NCBI GenBank assembly: GCA_913019905.1
Contig: CAJVZD010000007.1
Coordinates: forward strand, 1 to 64,000
Length of the DNA: 64,000 nucleotides
Origin: an uncultured Cellvibrionales bacterium
GTDB taxonomy: Bacteria > Pseudomonadota > Gammaproteobacteria > Pseudomonadales > Dasaniaceae
Direction: 5' to 3'
Below the pieces are notes generated by a model. The model saw only the letters and a program-made list of their open reading frames with translations, made no database searches and was not told where the DNA came from. The translations under genes and the position numbers were made by a program. Position 1 is the stretch's first letter. Every line of letters begins with the position of its first letter. Below are positions 53,508 to 63,187 of the stretch, one piece after another.

Positions 53508-55184
53508 ATGAAGAAATTAGCCATTGTTATACTCCTGTTAGTCGTAGCCGGAACGCTCGGATGGCAGAACAGAGTCAATTTGGTCGTTTGGGGCGCGCCG
53601 ATATTAAGTAAAACCTTTAAGCCGGTCGCGAGCAACGTACCGACAAGTTGGCAGCAAGGTCCATCCAAAGCGGCCGCAAGTCCAAATGAACGGCCTCCCA
53701 ACATAATTTTGATAATGGCCGACGACATGGGATTCAACGATGTCTCCTTGTATAACGGCGGTGCGGGAGACGGCTCCGTTATGACAGCAAATATCGACTC
53801 AATTGCCCGGCAGGGTGTGGCCTTTACCAACGGTTATGCAGCCAATGCTGTCTGTGCACCGTCTCGAGCAACGGCAATGACAGGCCGCTACTCCACGCGA
53901 TTTGGCTTTGAATATACTCCGATCTTTAAGTTGGGGCCGGTGCTGTTTAATTGGATGAACGAACGCAACCCAGGTCCGCTACCTCTATTCGTCGATACAG
54001 AAGTTGCAGATACCTTGCCAAGCATTGGCGAGCTCGGTATGCCAACAGAAGAAATCACTATTGCGGAAGTACTCAAAGAGCAAGGCTATTACACGGCGCA
54101 CATTGGAAAATGGCATTTGGGATCGGTCGGCGATATGAGACCAGAAGCTCAGGGTTTTGACGATACCCTAGAGCTTGCCGGCTCCTTATATTTACCGGAA
54201 AACCACCCCGATGTCATCAACGCGAAAATCGAAGACGATCAAATCGACAATATGGTTTGGGCTACGGGAGCATACGCGGCCCGCTTTAATGGCGGCGAGA
54301 CATTTGAGCCGAATGGATATCTCACCGATTACTATACAGAAGAAGCGGTAAAAGTGATCGAGGCGAATCGTAACCGCCCCTTCTTTCTATTTCTGGCGCA
54401 CTGGGGCGTTCACAATCCATTACAGGCGAGCAAAGAGGATTACAACGCCCTGTCTCACATCGAAGATCACGGGCTTAGAGTGTATTCCGCAATGATAAGA
54501 GCCCTGGATCGAAGTATCGGCACAGTCATTAAAACACTTGCAGACAATGATTTAACCGACAATACCTTAGTTATATTCACCAGTGACAATGGGGGCGCAG
54601 GCTATATTCAGTTGCCAGATGTGAACAAGCCCTTTCGCGGCTGGAAGTTAAATCACTTCGAAGGCGGCACCCATGTACCCTATATGGCAAAGTGGCCGAA
54701 AAAAATCAAAGGTGGAACAAGCTTTGACGGCCCTATTCACCATATAGACTTATTCCATACCATTGCCGCGGCCGCCGGTGCTAACGTACCAACGGACCGC
54801 CAATTGGATGGCGTTGATTTAATGCCTTACATCATCGGTGACAAACAAGGTACACCCCATAAAACACTTTTTTGGCGCGAAGGACATCAACAAACGGTGT
54901 TACACGAAGATTGGAAATTAATCCGTGCGGATCAGTCTGATAAAGGACCGGGCGCACCTCAGGCCAAATGGCTATTCAACTTAAAACTGGACCCCACCGA
55001 ACAACAGAATCTTGCGACGATAGAACCCACCAAAGTTGCTGAACTCGACATTTTATTGGATGCGCACAATGCAGAACAAGTTGATACCTTATGGCCATCA
55101 GCCCTGAATTCACCGCAACTGATAGACAAACACGGCGGTGAGCGTTACACCGAGGGTGACGAGTATATTTACTGGCCTAACTAA
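53508..55184 (+). CDS. Type I sulfatase (arylsulfatase-like)
   Basis: The 558-residue product has an N-terminal hydrophobic segment (export signal or anchor). The sulfatase domain follows: IILIMADDMGFND with metal Asp72 and Asp73, and the formylglycine motif Cys116-A-P-S-R-A-T-A-M-T-G-R. The Cys form needs an FGE or anaerobic maturase, neither of which is in the window. The KWHLGS lysine/histidine and FTSDNGG metal residues are also present. It cleaves a sulfate ester, typical of marine bacteria. It stands alone. Confidence 0.93.
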   Translation: MKKLAIVILLLVVAGTLGWQNRVNLVVWGAPILSKTFKPVASNVPTSWQQGPSKAAASPNERPPNIILIMADDMGFNDVSLYNGGAGDGSVMTANIDSIARQGVAFTNGYAANAVCAPSRATAMTGRYSTRFGFEYTPIFKLGPVLFNWMNERNPGPLPLFVDTEVADTLPSIGELGMPTEEITIAEVLKEQGYYTAHIGKWHLGSVGDMRPEAQGFDDTLELAGSLYLPENHPDVINAKIEDDQIDNMVWATGAYAARFNGGETFEPNGYLTDYYTEEAVKVIEANRNRPFFLFLAHWGVHNPLQASKEDYNALSHIEDHGLRVYSAMIRALDRSIGTVIKTLADNDLTDNTLVIFTSDNGGAGYIQLPDVNKPFRGWKLNHFEGGTHVPYMAKWPKKIKGGTSFDGPIHHIDLFHTIAAAAGANVPTDRQLDGVDLMPYIIGDKQGTPHKTLFWREGHQQTVLHEDWKLIRADQSDKGPGAPQAKWLFNLKLDPTEQQNLATIEPTKVAELDILLDAHNAEQVDTLWPSALNSPQLIDKHGGERYTEGDEYIYWPN

Positions 55185-55446
55185 AATTGAAATTTTGAAC
55201 AAATAGGGGTGAGAATGCTCGCGCCTGTTGTTCTCCAAGTTAGCTTATTTAGAAAGTTATGGTGTCCTTAAATCTAGGATTCCCTGAAATTTCATCGACA
55301 CTAAAATTTGAGGCCAGGTGGAGTTAAGCTCACGACACCTCTTGCGGATTAGCAGTACACAGAAAACCAAAACTCCGTATAAACTTTTTGGCTAGTACGC
55401 GTCTGGAAATACCGAGAATAAATGATCTTTTACAATACCAAAACCG

Positions 55447-56637
55447 TTAGCCGGATAGTAAAACCCCTCGCCCATACACCGCTACCGGGTGCTCCAGTAC
55501 AGACAAGTCCAGCAGAGGGTCTTTGTCATAGAGAACCATATCAGCTTCAAATCCCGCTCTTAGTGTTCCTGTTATCTCCCCAAGGCCTATCGCACTTGCG
55601 CAGTCTGATGTTGCGGAGCGCAAGGCTTCAACGGGTGTAAAATTGGCGAAATGCGCAAATACAGGCAAAGCTTTAGGCAAGTCATGGTGAAAAACGTTGG
55701 GGATACCAGCATCCGTAGACGCAATGAGCTTTACCCCTGCTTTTCGTAATCGTGTGAGGTTCTCCATAACCCTTTTCTCCGGCCCTTTGTCATTATTAAT
55801 AAAGCGGCTCCAACCAACGTTAATTGTTGGGGATACCCGGGTTTCATTCTCTACCATTTTTTGTACTGCAGCTTCATCATAGTCGGCTCCCCAACCGTTT
55901 TCTCCAACGAACGAGCAATGCTCAATCGTTCTTACTCCAGCAAAAGCCGCGTTGTGGATGCCTGTTGTACCGTGACAATGAGCGGCAACATGCCGATGAT
56001 ACTCTGTCGATCGCTCGACTATTTTACTCATAGTATTCTGATCAAACTGAGCATCTACAGGCCGGGAATGTGGGGTCATCGTACCGCCCGTAGCCATGAC
56101 TTTAATTAAATCGACACCTTGTTCAATTTGCCGGTCAAGCACCGACAGACATTCCTCAACCGTTTCTGCCTCCCCGCCCCAGAAATGACAATGCCCTTTG
56201 GGAGACGTAATGGGTTGTCCAGAACAGACCAATCTTGGTCCTTTCAACTCGGCTCTTTGAATGCGATCCCTGACAATCAACTCCTGCCATTGACCAGCGC
56301 CTAAATCTCTTGCCGTAGTAATACCTGCCGCAGCCATCGCGCCCACCCGTTTTTCCATTTTGGCCATTAGCTCGTCGGCACTTTCAAGGCCCTGCTCAAG
56401 TGCGTTTTTAATTTCTGGGTCAAGGACCAAATGAATATGCGCGTCAATGAGGCCGGGAATCGCATAGAGGCCGCTACAATCGACTTGCCTGCTATTGCTC
56501 ATTGTGCCATCACTAGTACAACCAATGGCCGTTAGTTTGTGAGCGGTCATTGTTATTGAATCAACGTCGGCTAAGTAATCGTCGGCAATCCCATCCCAGA
56601 TTTTTAAGCCCGTAAGAGTCGTTTTGTAATCGCTCAA
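55447..56637 (-). CDS. Amidohydrolase (imidazolonepropionase/prolidase-like)
   Basis: The 396-residue product has the amidohydrolase TIM-barrel motifs: LIDAHIHLVL, the bridging Lys in DLIKVMATGG, AHCHGTTGI, EHCSFVG and ASTDAGIPN. The family includes prolidases, molinate hydrolase and imidazolonepropionase relatives; the substrate is not predictable. The longest frame opens with TTG at 56652, but TTG 56637 has TGAGGT at proper spacing and gives a family-like start, so it is chosen. A TetR gene lies upstream on the same strand. Confidence 0.85.
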   Translation of the reverse strand: MSDYKTTLTGLKIWDGIADDYLADVDSITMTAHKLTAIGCTSDGTMSNSRQVDCSGLYAIPGLIDAHIHLVLDPEIKNALEQGLESADELMAKMEKRVGAMAAAGITTARDLGAGQWQELIVRDRIQRAELKGPRLVCSGQPITSPKGHCHFWGGEAETVEECLSVLDRQIEQGVDLIKVMATGGTMTPHSRPVDAQFDQNTMSKIVERSTEYHRHVAAHCHGTTGIHNAAFAGVRTIEHCSFVGENGWGADYDEAAVQKMVENETRVSPTINVGWSRFINNDKGPEKRVMENLTRLRKAGVKLIASTDAGIPNVFHHDLPKALPVFAHFANFTPVEALRSATSDCASAIGLGEITGTLRAGFEADMVLYDKDPLLDLSVLEHPVAVYGRGVLLSG

Positions 56638-56790
56638 GATTATGTACCTCAATTGTTATTTCGACGAAGTAGAGGATAAATCAATACCTTCAGCTCGTCC
56701 GTCAGAGTGACAGAAACCCTGCAACACTATCGCGACAGAGATTCAAATTTAATTTTCGTTTGCAAGCTGCTGGAAAATAGCTGCAAGACT

Positions 56791-57387
56791 TCACAAAGAA
56801 CGGGGAGGACCTATCGCTTTAGTGATGAATTCCACCGCCAAGTCGACAATGCCACTTCTATCACCCCCATACAGTGAATAATGTTCCGCGGCACTTTTTG
56901 ACGCTGCAGAAGCCATCCAAATCACTCGCTGTGCATCTTCCTTCGACAATGAAGAAATGTCCATTACGGCGTCCACAAGGAACTTCCCCAAGCTTCCAGT
57001 CCGGTTTTTTTTAACGCTCTTGAGAACGGCTACGATATCCGGCTGACCTTGAAGAATTTGTACTACGTCGCCCCGAGCCTCTTGATCGAAATCGAGATTC
57101 ACGACGGTATATACAACCTGCTCAAAATTAACGGCGTTAGCCAAAGCTACTCTTAGTTTTTTGTAAAACCGCGTTTCCTCTCGAAGTAACAAAGCCTGCA
57201 ATAACTCGAGCCGTGTATCATAGTATTTGTATAAAAGAGGTTTGCTGACGTTAGCAAGTTTCGCTAGTGAATCCATTGTTAAGGAATTCAAGCCGTTCTT
57301 TAGAATATAGAGTTGAGTTGCATCCAACAATTGCTCACGACGGTCTTCGGGTGAGAGTCTCGTTCTTTTCTTTGTCATGGTAGGCAT
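56791..57387 (-). CDS. TetR-family transcription regulator
   Basis: The 198-residue product has an N-terminal helix-turn-helix (LTMDSLAKLANVSKPLLYKYYDTRLELLQALL) and a helical ligand-binding C-terminal region, the standard TetR size. It is likely a repressor of a nearby catabolic gene; the amidohydrolase downstream on the same strand (154 bases) and the membrane protein in the opposite direction are candidates. ATG 57378 is an alternative start. No operator was confidently identified. Confidence 0.87.
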   Translation of the reverse strand: MPTMTKKRTRLSPEDRREQLLDATQLYILKNGLNSLTMDSLAKLANVSKPLLYKYYDTRLELLQALLLREETRFYKKLRVALANAVNFEQVVYTVVNLDFDQEARGDVVQILQGQPDIVAVLKSVKKNRTGSLGKFLVDAVMDISSLSKEDAQRVIWMASAASKSAAEHYSLYGGDRSGIVDLAVEFITKAIGPPRSL

Positions 57388-57739
57388 TCGTTTCGCAGTT
57401 TTAATAGGCAGCCAAGAAAACTAACCTATGTTTTAGGAAGATACTAGTCCGTTTTTAACAATCTAGCCGTCAGACCGATAAAAGCTGTCCGCAAGAACCT
57501 GTGTTGGGGAAAAAATTGGAACAAGAATTATCGACCAAACCTAATTCAAATTATCTACACAGCCTTGGTCCAAGAGCCGCTTTATCTGTGTTCTCTCGAG
57601 CTGCAAGAACTTTCCTATTAGCTACGGCCTGTACTGCCTAGGCCTTCCGTGGAATGAAGTTTTTGGTCGCCTCGTTTTAAGCCATGATGGCGCTAGAGAA
57701 TAGATTGCCGACCACACCCTTAAAAGATATAGTGCCACC
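57388..57739. other. Divergent intergenic region
   Basis: About 350 bases between the TetR gene (minus) and membrane protein (plus). No gene or clear palindrome is seen; it presumably holds both promoters. Confidence 0.35.
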
Positions 57740-58762
57740 GTGAATAACAAAATCGATGACTCAAAAGCGCTAACAACACCTTGGACACTTAAGGTATTCA
57801 ATTCGATTCCCGGTAATCCGACAATAATTGGGCTCGGTTTCGTCGTCACCTTATTTACGGTTTTTTTCGCCGGCAGGTATGTTGCCAGCGCCAATAGCGA
57901 ATCCACACCCGCTGATTTTCGCCTGACTATTGTTCACCTTCTCCTCACAGCTTACAGCGCCTTCGCTTACATTTACCTTCTAAGCTCTGCAAAAAAAGCG
58001 GCACGTGATTTAGCACCGACAGATAGGCGAAACACTTTAGCGGCACATTCCGTTGATCACGCTGGAACACATCATTGGTGGGCATTAGTCCTGGCGGGAG
58101 TTGTTGGGATTCTCGTGCAGACTTACTTTACAGTCGCCACCACCACCGACTCCGAGCCATGGAACTGGTCTCACTTAAGTTATGATGTCCAGTGGATGCG
58201 AATATTAGGCCCAATCTTCAGCGCGTGGATTAGCTGCCTTCTTTACGTGCTCGTAATTGAATCTTTTCGCTTGTCAAAACTATCAGAAAATATTGAGTCA
58301 CTGGACTTACTGGATTTAAGCCCCTACCGCCCCTTTGTACGACAAGGGCTTACCAATGCACTTTTAGTTGCAGGCTTCGCCTCGGTATTCTCAATATTTC
58401 TGCTGGAACCAGGATTCGGTTTACTAATAATACAACTATCCCTCCTGTTTACGGTGTTTGCGACCGTTGGATTAATGCTGCCTTTAAGCGGGATAAGAAG
58501 AAAAATCAGTCTCGCGAAATCGGAAGAACGTCAATGGTGTACACAACAGATAAAAGCAACAAGGGACCAATTTAAAGAAGGTCGACAGGGGCAGAAAACA
58601 CTGTCTGATATTTTAGCTTATCAACAGTTGATCGAGAATATTAGAAATTGGCCTTTTGACAGCCCCACCCTCACGCGATTTGCTTTATATCTGCTAATAC
58701 CTTTCGGTTCGCTATTAGGAGGCGTAATCATTGAACGTGCTGTCGATTTATTATTGTCTTAA
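57740..58762 (+). CDS. Hypothetical multi-pass membrane protein
   Basis: The 340-residue product has about seven hydrophobic stretches (near 28-46, 64-82, 114-130, 153-172, 205-222, 225-245, 312-333) and a soluble helical segment (about 250-305). The family is not recognised. It starts with GTG at 57740. It is divergent from TetR, which might regulate it. No enzyme or transporter motif is visible. Confidence 0.65.
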   Translation: MNNKIDDSKALTTPWTLKVFNSIPGNPTIIGLGFVVTLFTVFFAGRYVASANSESTPADFRLTIVHLLLTAYSAFAYIYLLSSAKKAARDLAPTDRRNTLAAHSVDHAGTHHWWALVLAGVVGILVQTYFTVATTTDSEPWNWSHLSYDVQWMRILGPIFSAWISCLLYVLVIESFRLSKLSENIESLDLLDLSPYRPFVRQGLTNALLVAGFASVFSIFLLEPGFGLLIIQLSLLFTVFATVGLMLPLSGIRRKISLAKSEERQWCTQQIKATRDQFKEGRQGQKTLSDILAYQQLIENIRNWPFDSPTLTRFALYLLIPFGSLLGGVIIERAVDLLLS

Positions 58763-59250
58763 ACAGCCTCTATCATCAGTGAGACTTCATCCATTTTGTC
58801 GTGTGAACATACATGGGGAAGGTTGCAATAAGCCCTTCAACTGCAATTAATGCCCGCCCAAAAATATTGATTCCTACTCAGTTAGATGAAGAACAGTCAG
58901 GTTGGGATCGTTCATTATCTGCTGTTCTGTAAACGGAAAATTCACATTAGCCCTGCAATTAGTGTTCGTTTTATCGGAATAGTGCGCTGAGCCTGATTCC
59001 TGAGACTGCGAATAAGTTAAAATACCTCGAATATCAAGCGTCCCGTCTAATCACACGAAATAACTGCATATCGCTATTACTGTGAATAATTAGGGTGAAA
59101 CCTTCAATCTTCTCAACTTTTGGGATTTCGGCTCGAGGGTCCCCAGTCTAAATCGATTCGTGGTTTCGTCCTTATCCACTAAGCCTCTTGACACGTCACA
59201 ATCAGACACTACTATATAAGCTCAATAATAGCACCAAAGGAAGAGCTGAT
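58763..59250. other. Intergenic region, nothing recognised
   Basis: About 490 bases between the membrane protein and amidohydrolase genes. No gene, repeat or terminator was found; GGAAGAG at the end is the ribosome-binding site of the next gene. Confidence 0.35.
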
Positions 59251-60423
59251 ATGTCGCACAGAGAAAACAGAATAATTCACGATGCCGATGCGCATTTTAT
59301 CGAGCATGACGGCTGGCTGGAAAGTTACGCCACTGAATTTGTAAAAGACAATTTGTTACCCGGCTTAATACCTCTCGATTTTCCTCCTTTAGTTCCGCTT
59401 ATGAAAGAATCTAAAGCGCGAGTTGCCGGCGGAAACCCGGAGTTAACCGAAGAACTTAAAGCCAATCTACTGGGTCACAAAGCAAAATTAAAACAATGGA
59501 TGGCCTATGGCGCCTTTGACAGCGCGGAACGCAGCCAATCCTTGGATATTCTGGGATTAAGCTCGCAACTGGTTTTCCCAACAATAGCGGCCTCCCGGTT
59601 TGCACGACATCGGAACCTGGATATCGCCTATGGCGGATGTGATGCTCTAAACCGTGCCATGGTGGACTTCTGCAAAGATGACAAACGACTACTAGCCGTC
59701 GGTTTTATGGTACTGACAGACCCGGAACGCGCTTTGCAAGTTGCGAAAGATGCAGTAAAAGCGGGAATCAAAGCACTTTGGATTGGCAGCGATGCGGTCG
59801 AAGGACGCGCACCTTCGCACATTGCTTATGATCCCATTTGGGCGGTCCTTGAAGAGGCAGGTGTAGCGGTCACCCTGCATATCGGCAGCGGTAAAAACAT
59901 GACCGCAGAATATATGAATACGGGAGTCGAAAAAGACCGCAGCCTGCGTCTGTCAAATATCGAAACAACAAAGCCGAAGGATCTTAATGTTATCCATCAC
60001 TCGGCGGAGCGCTGGCTGACCTGCATGATCTATGATGGGGTACTTGAGAGATTTCCAAATTTGAAAATTGGTCTTATCGAGCTGGGTGCCAACTGGGTTC
60101 CTGCCATGCTTCAGAACCTGGATATGGGTGTGTCTCTATTAGGAAAATTCGACGCAGAACTAAAACAGCTCTCACTCAAACCTTCTGAATACGTTCGACG
60201 CCAAGTTCGCGTAACACCGCTACACACAGAAAATACCGGATGGATTTTGAGAAATGTCGATAAGGAAATTCTGATGTTCAATACCGACTATCCTCACCCT
60301 GAAGGTGGCAGCGACCCCTTCGGTGACTTTGAACGCAGTCTTGACGCGGTGGGAGCCACTGAAATTGAACTGGACCATTTCTACACCAAAAACTTTGAAA
60401 GCTTCATGGGACTGAAAGCGTGA
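59251..60423 (+). CDS. Metal-dependent amidohydrolase (amidohydrolase 2 family)
   Basis: The 390-residue product starts with IIHDADAHFIEHDGW, the D-x-H metal motif. It has a TIM-barrel pattern: VTLHIGSG, IYDGVLERFPNLKIGLIELGANW and MFNTDYPHPEGGSDP near the end. This matches the amidohydrolase 2 family, including decarboxylases and hydrolases of aromatic or ring-cleavage acids. ATG 59251 is favoured by GGAAGAG upstream. A perfect hairpin follows the stop codon. It converges with the SDR gene. Confidence 0.88.
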   Translation: MSHRENRIIHDADAHFIEHDGWLESYATEFVKDNLLPGLIPLDFPPLVPLMKESKARVAGGNPELTEELKANLLGHKAKLKQWMAYGAFDSAERSQSLDILGLSSQLVFPTIAASRFARHRNLDIAYGGCDALNRAMVDFCKDDKRLLAVGFMVLTDPERALQVAKDAVKAGIKALWIGSDAVEGRAPSHIAYDPIWAVLEEAGVAVTLHIGSGKNMTAEYMNTGVEKDRSLRLSNIETTKPKDLNVIHHSAERWLTCMIYDGVLERFPNLKIGLIELGANWVPAMLQNLDMGVSLLGKFDAELKQLSLKPSEYVRRQVRVTPLHTENTGWILRNVDKEILMFNTDYPHPEGGSDPFGDFERSLDAVGATEIELDHFYTKNFESFMGLKA

Positions 60424-60446
60424 TTCGATGTTGATATTAACTCACC

Positions 60447-60477
60447 TACCCCTATGCTGCTTGGCAGCATAGGGGTA
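60447..60477. terminator. Perfect 14-bp hairpin between convergent genes
   Basis: TACCCCTATGCTGC and GCAGCATAGGGGTA are exactly complementary around a TTG loop, 23 bases after the amidohydrolase stop codon. It may stop transcription from both sides. There is no long T-run. Confidence 0.6.
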
Positions 60478-60581
60478 ATAACTATCGGTGACACTAATGA
60501 TCCGCAACAAAACCTAACGACATGACAAAGTATCTCTTTCTCACTACTTAGAAATCCCGACCATACGATTGTCTGCTCGCT

Positions 60582-61376
60582 TTAAGTCGCCAGCACTCCG
60601 CCGTCGACAGGAACATCAGCCCCGGTTATAAAACTTGCCTGACTGCTTGCCAAAAACGCGATGGCTGCTGCGACCTCCTCAGCTCTGCCAAGGCGTTTTA
60701 GTGGAATGCCACCCGTCATCATTGTATCTGCATCGAACTCGGGATTATGTTTCTTTACCCGTGCTTCCATTCCCCGCACCATCGGTGTATCAATGGGCGC
60801 CGGACATACAGCGTTCACTCGTATCCCATCTAACGCAAGATCAATGGCGGCACATTTGGTCATCCCCAACACCGCATGTTTGCTGGCGGTATAAGCATGT
60901 ACGCCAGCGTTGCCGACGTGCCCGGATATCGAAGAAATATTGACAATCGCACCCCCACCGCGTTTTCGCATAGCAGGAATAACGGCCTTCATCCCGAGAA
61001 AGGTTCCCTTTACATTCACGGCCATCACACGATCAAAGACGCTTTCTTCAAAATTCTCCAACCGAGAACTCGTCTCAACAATACCGGCATTGTTGACCAA
61101 GACGTCAATACCCCCGTAGTCGCGAACGGCTAGATCGACCACCTTCTGCCAATCCTCTACTATGGTCACATTTCCGACGAACTCAACAACGGAGTCTTTA
61201 ATTTCACCGAGCTCGGCGACTGCGTTAGAAAGCTGGACTCCCGACAAATCCATCGCGATAACGGTCGCTCCGCCACGTGCAAAAGCAAGCACTGATGCCA
61301 GCCCGATGCCGCCTGCGGCACCTGTAATCAATACTACCTTATTATTAAAGCCGTCATTAGTTCGATTCGTTCCCAT
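60582..61376 (-). CDS. Short-chain dehydrogenase/reductase (SDR)
   Basis: The 264-residue product has the classical SDR set: VLITGAAGGIGLA for cofactor binding, NNAGIV, the catalytic Ser in SSISGH and Tyr/Lys in YTASKHA, and a C-terminal FITGADVPVDGG. Asp after the second strand (AMDLSG) favours NAD over NADP. It oxidises or reduces a hydroxyl/keto group. AAAGGAAAA precedes ATG. It lies 166 bases downstream of the MFS gene on the same strand, so a shared transcript is possible. Confidence 0.92.
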   Translation of the reverse strand: MGTNRTNDGFNNKVVLITGAAGGIGLASVLAFARGGATVIAMDLSGVQLSNAVAELGEIKDSVVEFVGNVTIVEDWQKVVDLAVRDYGGIDVLVNNAGIVETSSRLENFEESVFDRVMAVNVKGTFLGMKAVIPAMRKRGGGAIVNISSISGHVGNAGVHAYTASKHAVLGMTKCAAIDLALDGIRVNAVCPAPIDTPMVRGMEARVKKHNPEFDADTMMTGGIPLKRLGRAEEVAAAIAFLASSQASFITGADVPVDGGVLAT

Positions 61377-61542
61377 TAATTTTTCCTTTCACTGATCTAT
61401 TCAAATACAATGCAGCACTGAGTCCTACGCTACTGCAATCCAGACCACCTAGTCAGATACCAGATGGCCTATTTTACCTTTAATCGTCATGACTTATTGC
61501 GCGCTACTACGAACCTCTCTATTACTATGTCCTGCTAGCCTG

Positions 61543-62922
61543 CTAATTGTTGGCCTTAAAGGATTGAAGAAATACCGGTGGTGTGACGGTATCGTCGGTT
61601 TTCTTTTTTTCCAGATAATCCTGTAACTCGCGGTGGCGAGCAGCAGTAAGCGAATAGGGAATGAGTGCAGCAATTGCAAAACCAGCGACTGCGGCGGGCG
61701 CAACACCATAAATAAACGATAACCAATAAAGCTCTTCTGGACCGTTTCCACCCATGGCGTTAAATCCGACATATCCCAACAGAACCAGGGGCAAACCTTG
61801 TCCAATCGCAAATCCCAGTTTTTGCAACATGGTACTGATTGCAAAAAACAAACCCTGTTGTCGCTCACCGGTTAATGCTGTGTCTATGTCTGCGCAGTCG
61901 GCGATCATTGCCCCGGGGAAAATCGCAAGCGCGCCATAACAAGATCCCTTGATTACAAACAAAACGATAAAGGCTGTGGTTTGCCCCGCCTCAAGGAAGT
62001 ACATACAGATATTTGTACCGAGAACAATACACAGAGCCAGGGCCAGCGCACGGTGCTTTTCGAGCTTCTTACCAACTCGATTCCAAAAGGGAATCATGAT
62101 GAGTGCGCAAGCGAAATAGTAGACATAAACAGTGCCGACATTTTCGACACCGATAATTTCCGTTGCAAAAAAGACGGTCACCGTCTGCCGAAAAACTTCC
62201 GCGACTGTCGCGATAAAAAGAGCGATGGTCACAAGCGCAAAGGGCTTGTTACGCATAAGAAGCTTGCCCACTTCCTTAGCATTAATCTTCTTTTTCGGCG
62301 CCGGCTGCGCTTGAGGTTCGGGTACGTTAATGAACGCAACGGTCGCGCAGACCGGCAACGCGATTAGGAAGAACAAACTCAATCCTTCCATAATGTCCCC
62401 GCTTGTTGCACCGGCACGAGATAATATATAGGCGGGAATCATGGTCGAAATGACCAACCCTGATGTATCAAAAAATTTAGACGTAGCCGTGATTTTTGTC
62501 CGTATATGGTATTGCGGTGATAATTCCGCCCCCCAGGCCGTATACGGAAGTTGTAGCGTTGTATAACCAAGATAGGTCATCGAAACTGCAATCAAAAAAT
62601 ACACGATACCCACATCCGCGGGCGGACGAAATAAGAGATAGACACCCGACATCATGACGACGGTCCCAATAGGAAGCCATACTTTTCTTCGGCCTATACT
62701 GGGCCGCCACCGATCAGACAACAGCCCGATCAGTGGGTCGCTAACGAAATCAGATAGTCGTGACAACATCAGCATAGTGCCGATCGCGGCAAGCGACAGG
62801 CCCAGCTCACCAGCATAGAAGGGCGCGAGGTAAATCCCCATCGGCACGCCTATCACGCCGATCGGCAGAGACACCATCCCGTAGCTTAGAATGGTCTTCC
62901 GTGTAAGTTTTGTGTTTGACAT
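61543..62922 (-). CDS. MFS transporter, GPH (MelB-like) family
   Basis: The 459-residue membrane protein has about 12 helices. GPH features include MLSRLSDFVSDPLIGLLSDRWRPSIGRRKVWL between helices 2 and 3 and the DFVSDP Asp residues used for cation coupling. The substrate may be a sugar, glycoside or other organic compound; in similar catabolic neighbourhoods it is not sugar. It lies between the TonB receptor and the SDR on the same strand. A terminator (63141-63168) separates it from the receptor gene. Confidence 0.88.
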   Translation of the reverse strand: MSNTKLTRKTILSYGMVSLPIGVIGVPMGIYLAPFYAGELGLSLAAIGTMLMLSRLSDFVSDPLIGLLSDRWRPSIGRRKVWLPIGTVVMMSGVYLLFRPPADVGIVYFLIAVSMTYLGYTTLQLPYTAWGAELSPQYHIRTKITATSKFFDTSGLVISTMIPAYILSRAGATSGDIMEGLSLFFLIALPVCATVAFINVPEPQAQPAPKKKINAKEVGKLLMRNKPFALVTIALFIATVAEVFRQTVTVFFATEIIGVENVGTVYVYYFACALIMIPFWNRVGKKLEKHRALALALCIVLGTNICMYFLEAGQTTAFIVLFVIKGSCYGALAIFPGAMIADCADIDTALTGERQQGLFFAISTMLQKLGFAIGQGLPLVLLGYVGFNAMGGNGPEELYWLSFIYGVAPAAVAGFAIAALIPYSLTAARHRELQDYLEKKKTDDTVTPPVFLQSFKANN

Positions 62923-63017
62923 ATTATATTGCTACCACTATGGGTAAAAGCTGCTGTCGTACCAAAAGGGTCTTGCAGAAAATACCAACGGGAAACTGCG
63001 GCAAGGGAACTGGTGGT

Positions 63018-63055
63018 CGCTTCATCTTTTCTACCCGGGCACAAAAGATGAAGCG
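63018..63055. repeat. Perfect 13-bp inverted repeat
   Basis: CGCTTCATCTTTT and AAAAGATGAAGCG are exactly complementary around a 12-base loop containing CCCGGG. It lies about 95-130 bases upstream of the MFS start, beyond the receptor terminator, and could be a leader hairpin or operator. Confidence 0.65.
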
Positions 63056-63140
63056 CCGGAAAGCCCTGCGCGATTATCTTCTTGTTAGCCCAATCTAAGA
63101 CGGCAGCGAATCATTTTTAAATTCAAGCCCGCAATAAGAC

Positions 63141-63168
63141 AAAAAATTAATCGGCCCGAAGGCCGATT
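63141..63168 (-). terminator. Rho-independent terminator of the TonB receptor gene
   Basis: On the minus strand AATCGGCC-TTCG-GGCCGATT is a perfect 8-bp stem with the stable TTCG tetraloop, followed by AATTTTTTG. It starts 20 bases after the receptor stop codon. Confidence 0.88.
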
Positions 63169-63187
63169 TCAGTGAGTGCAAAGATGA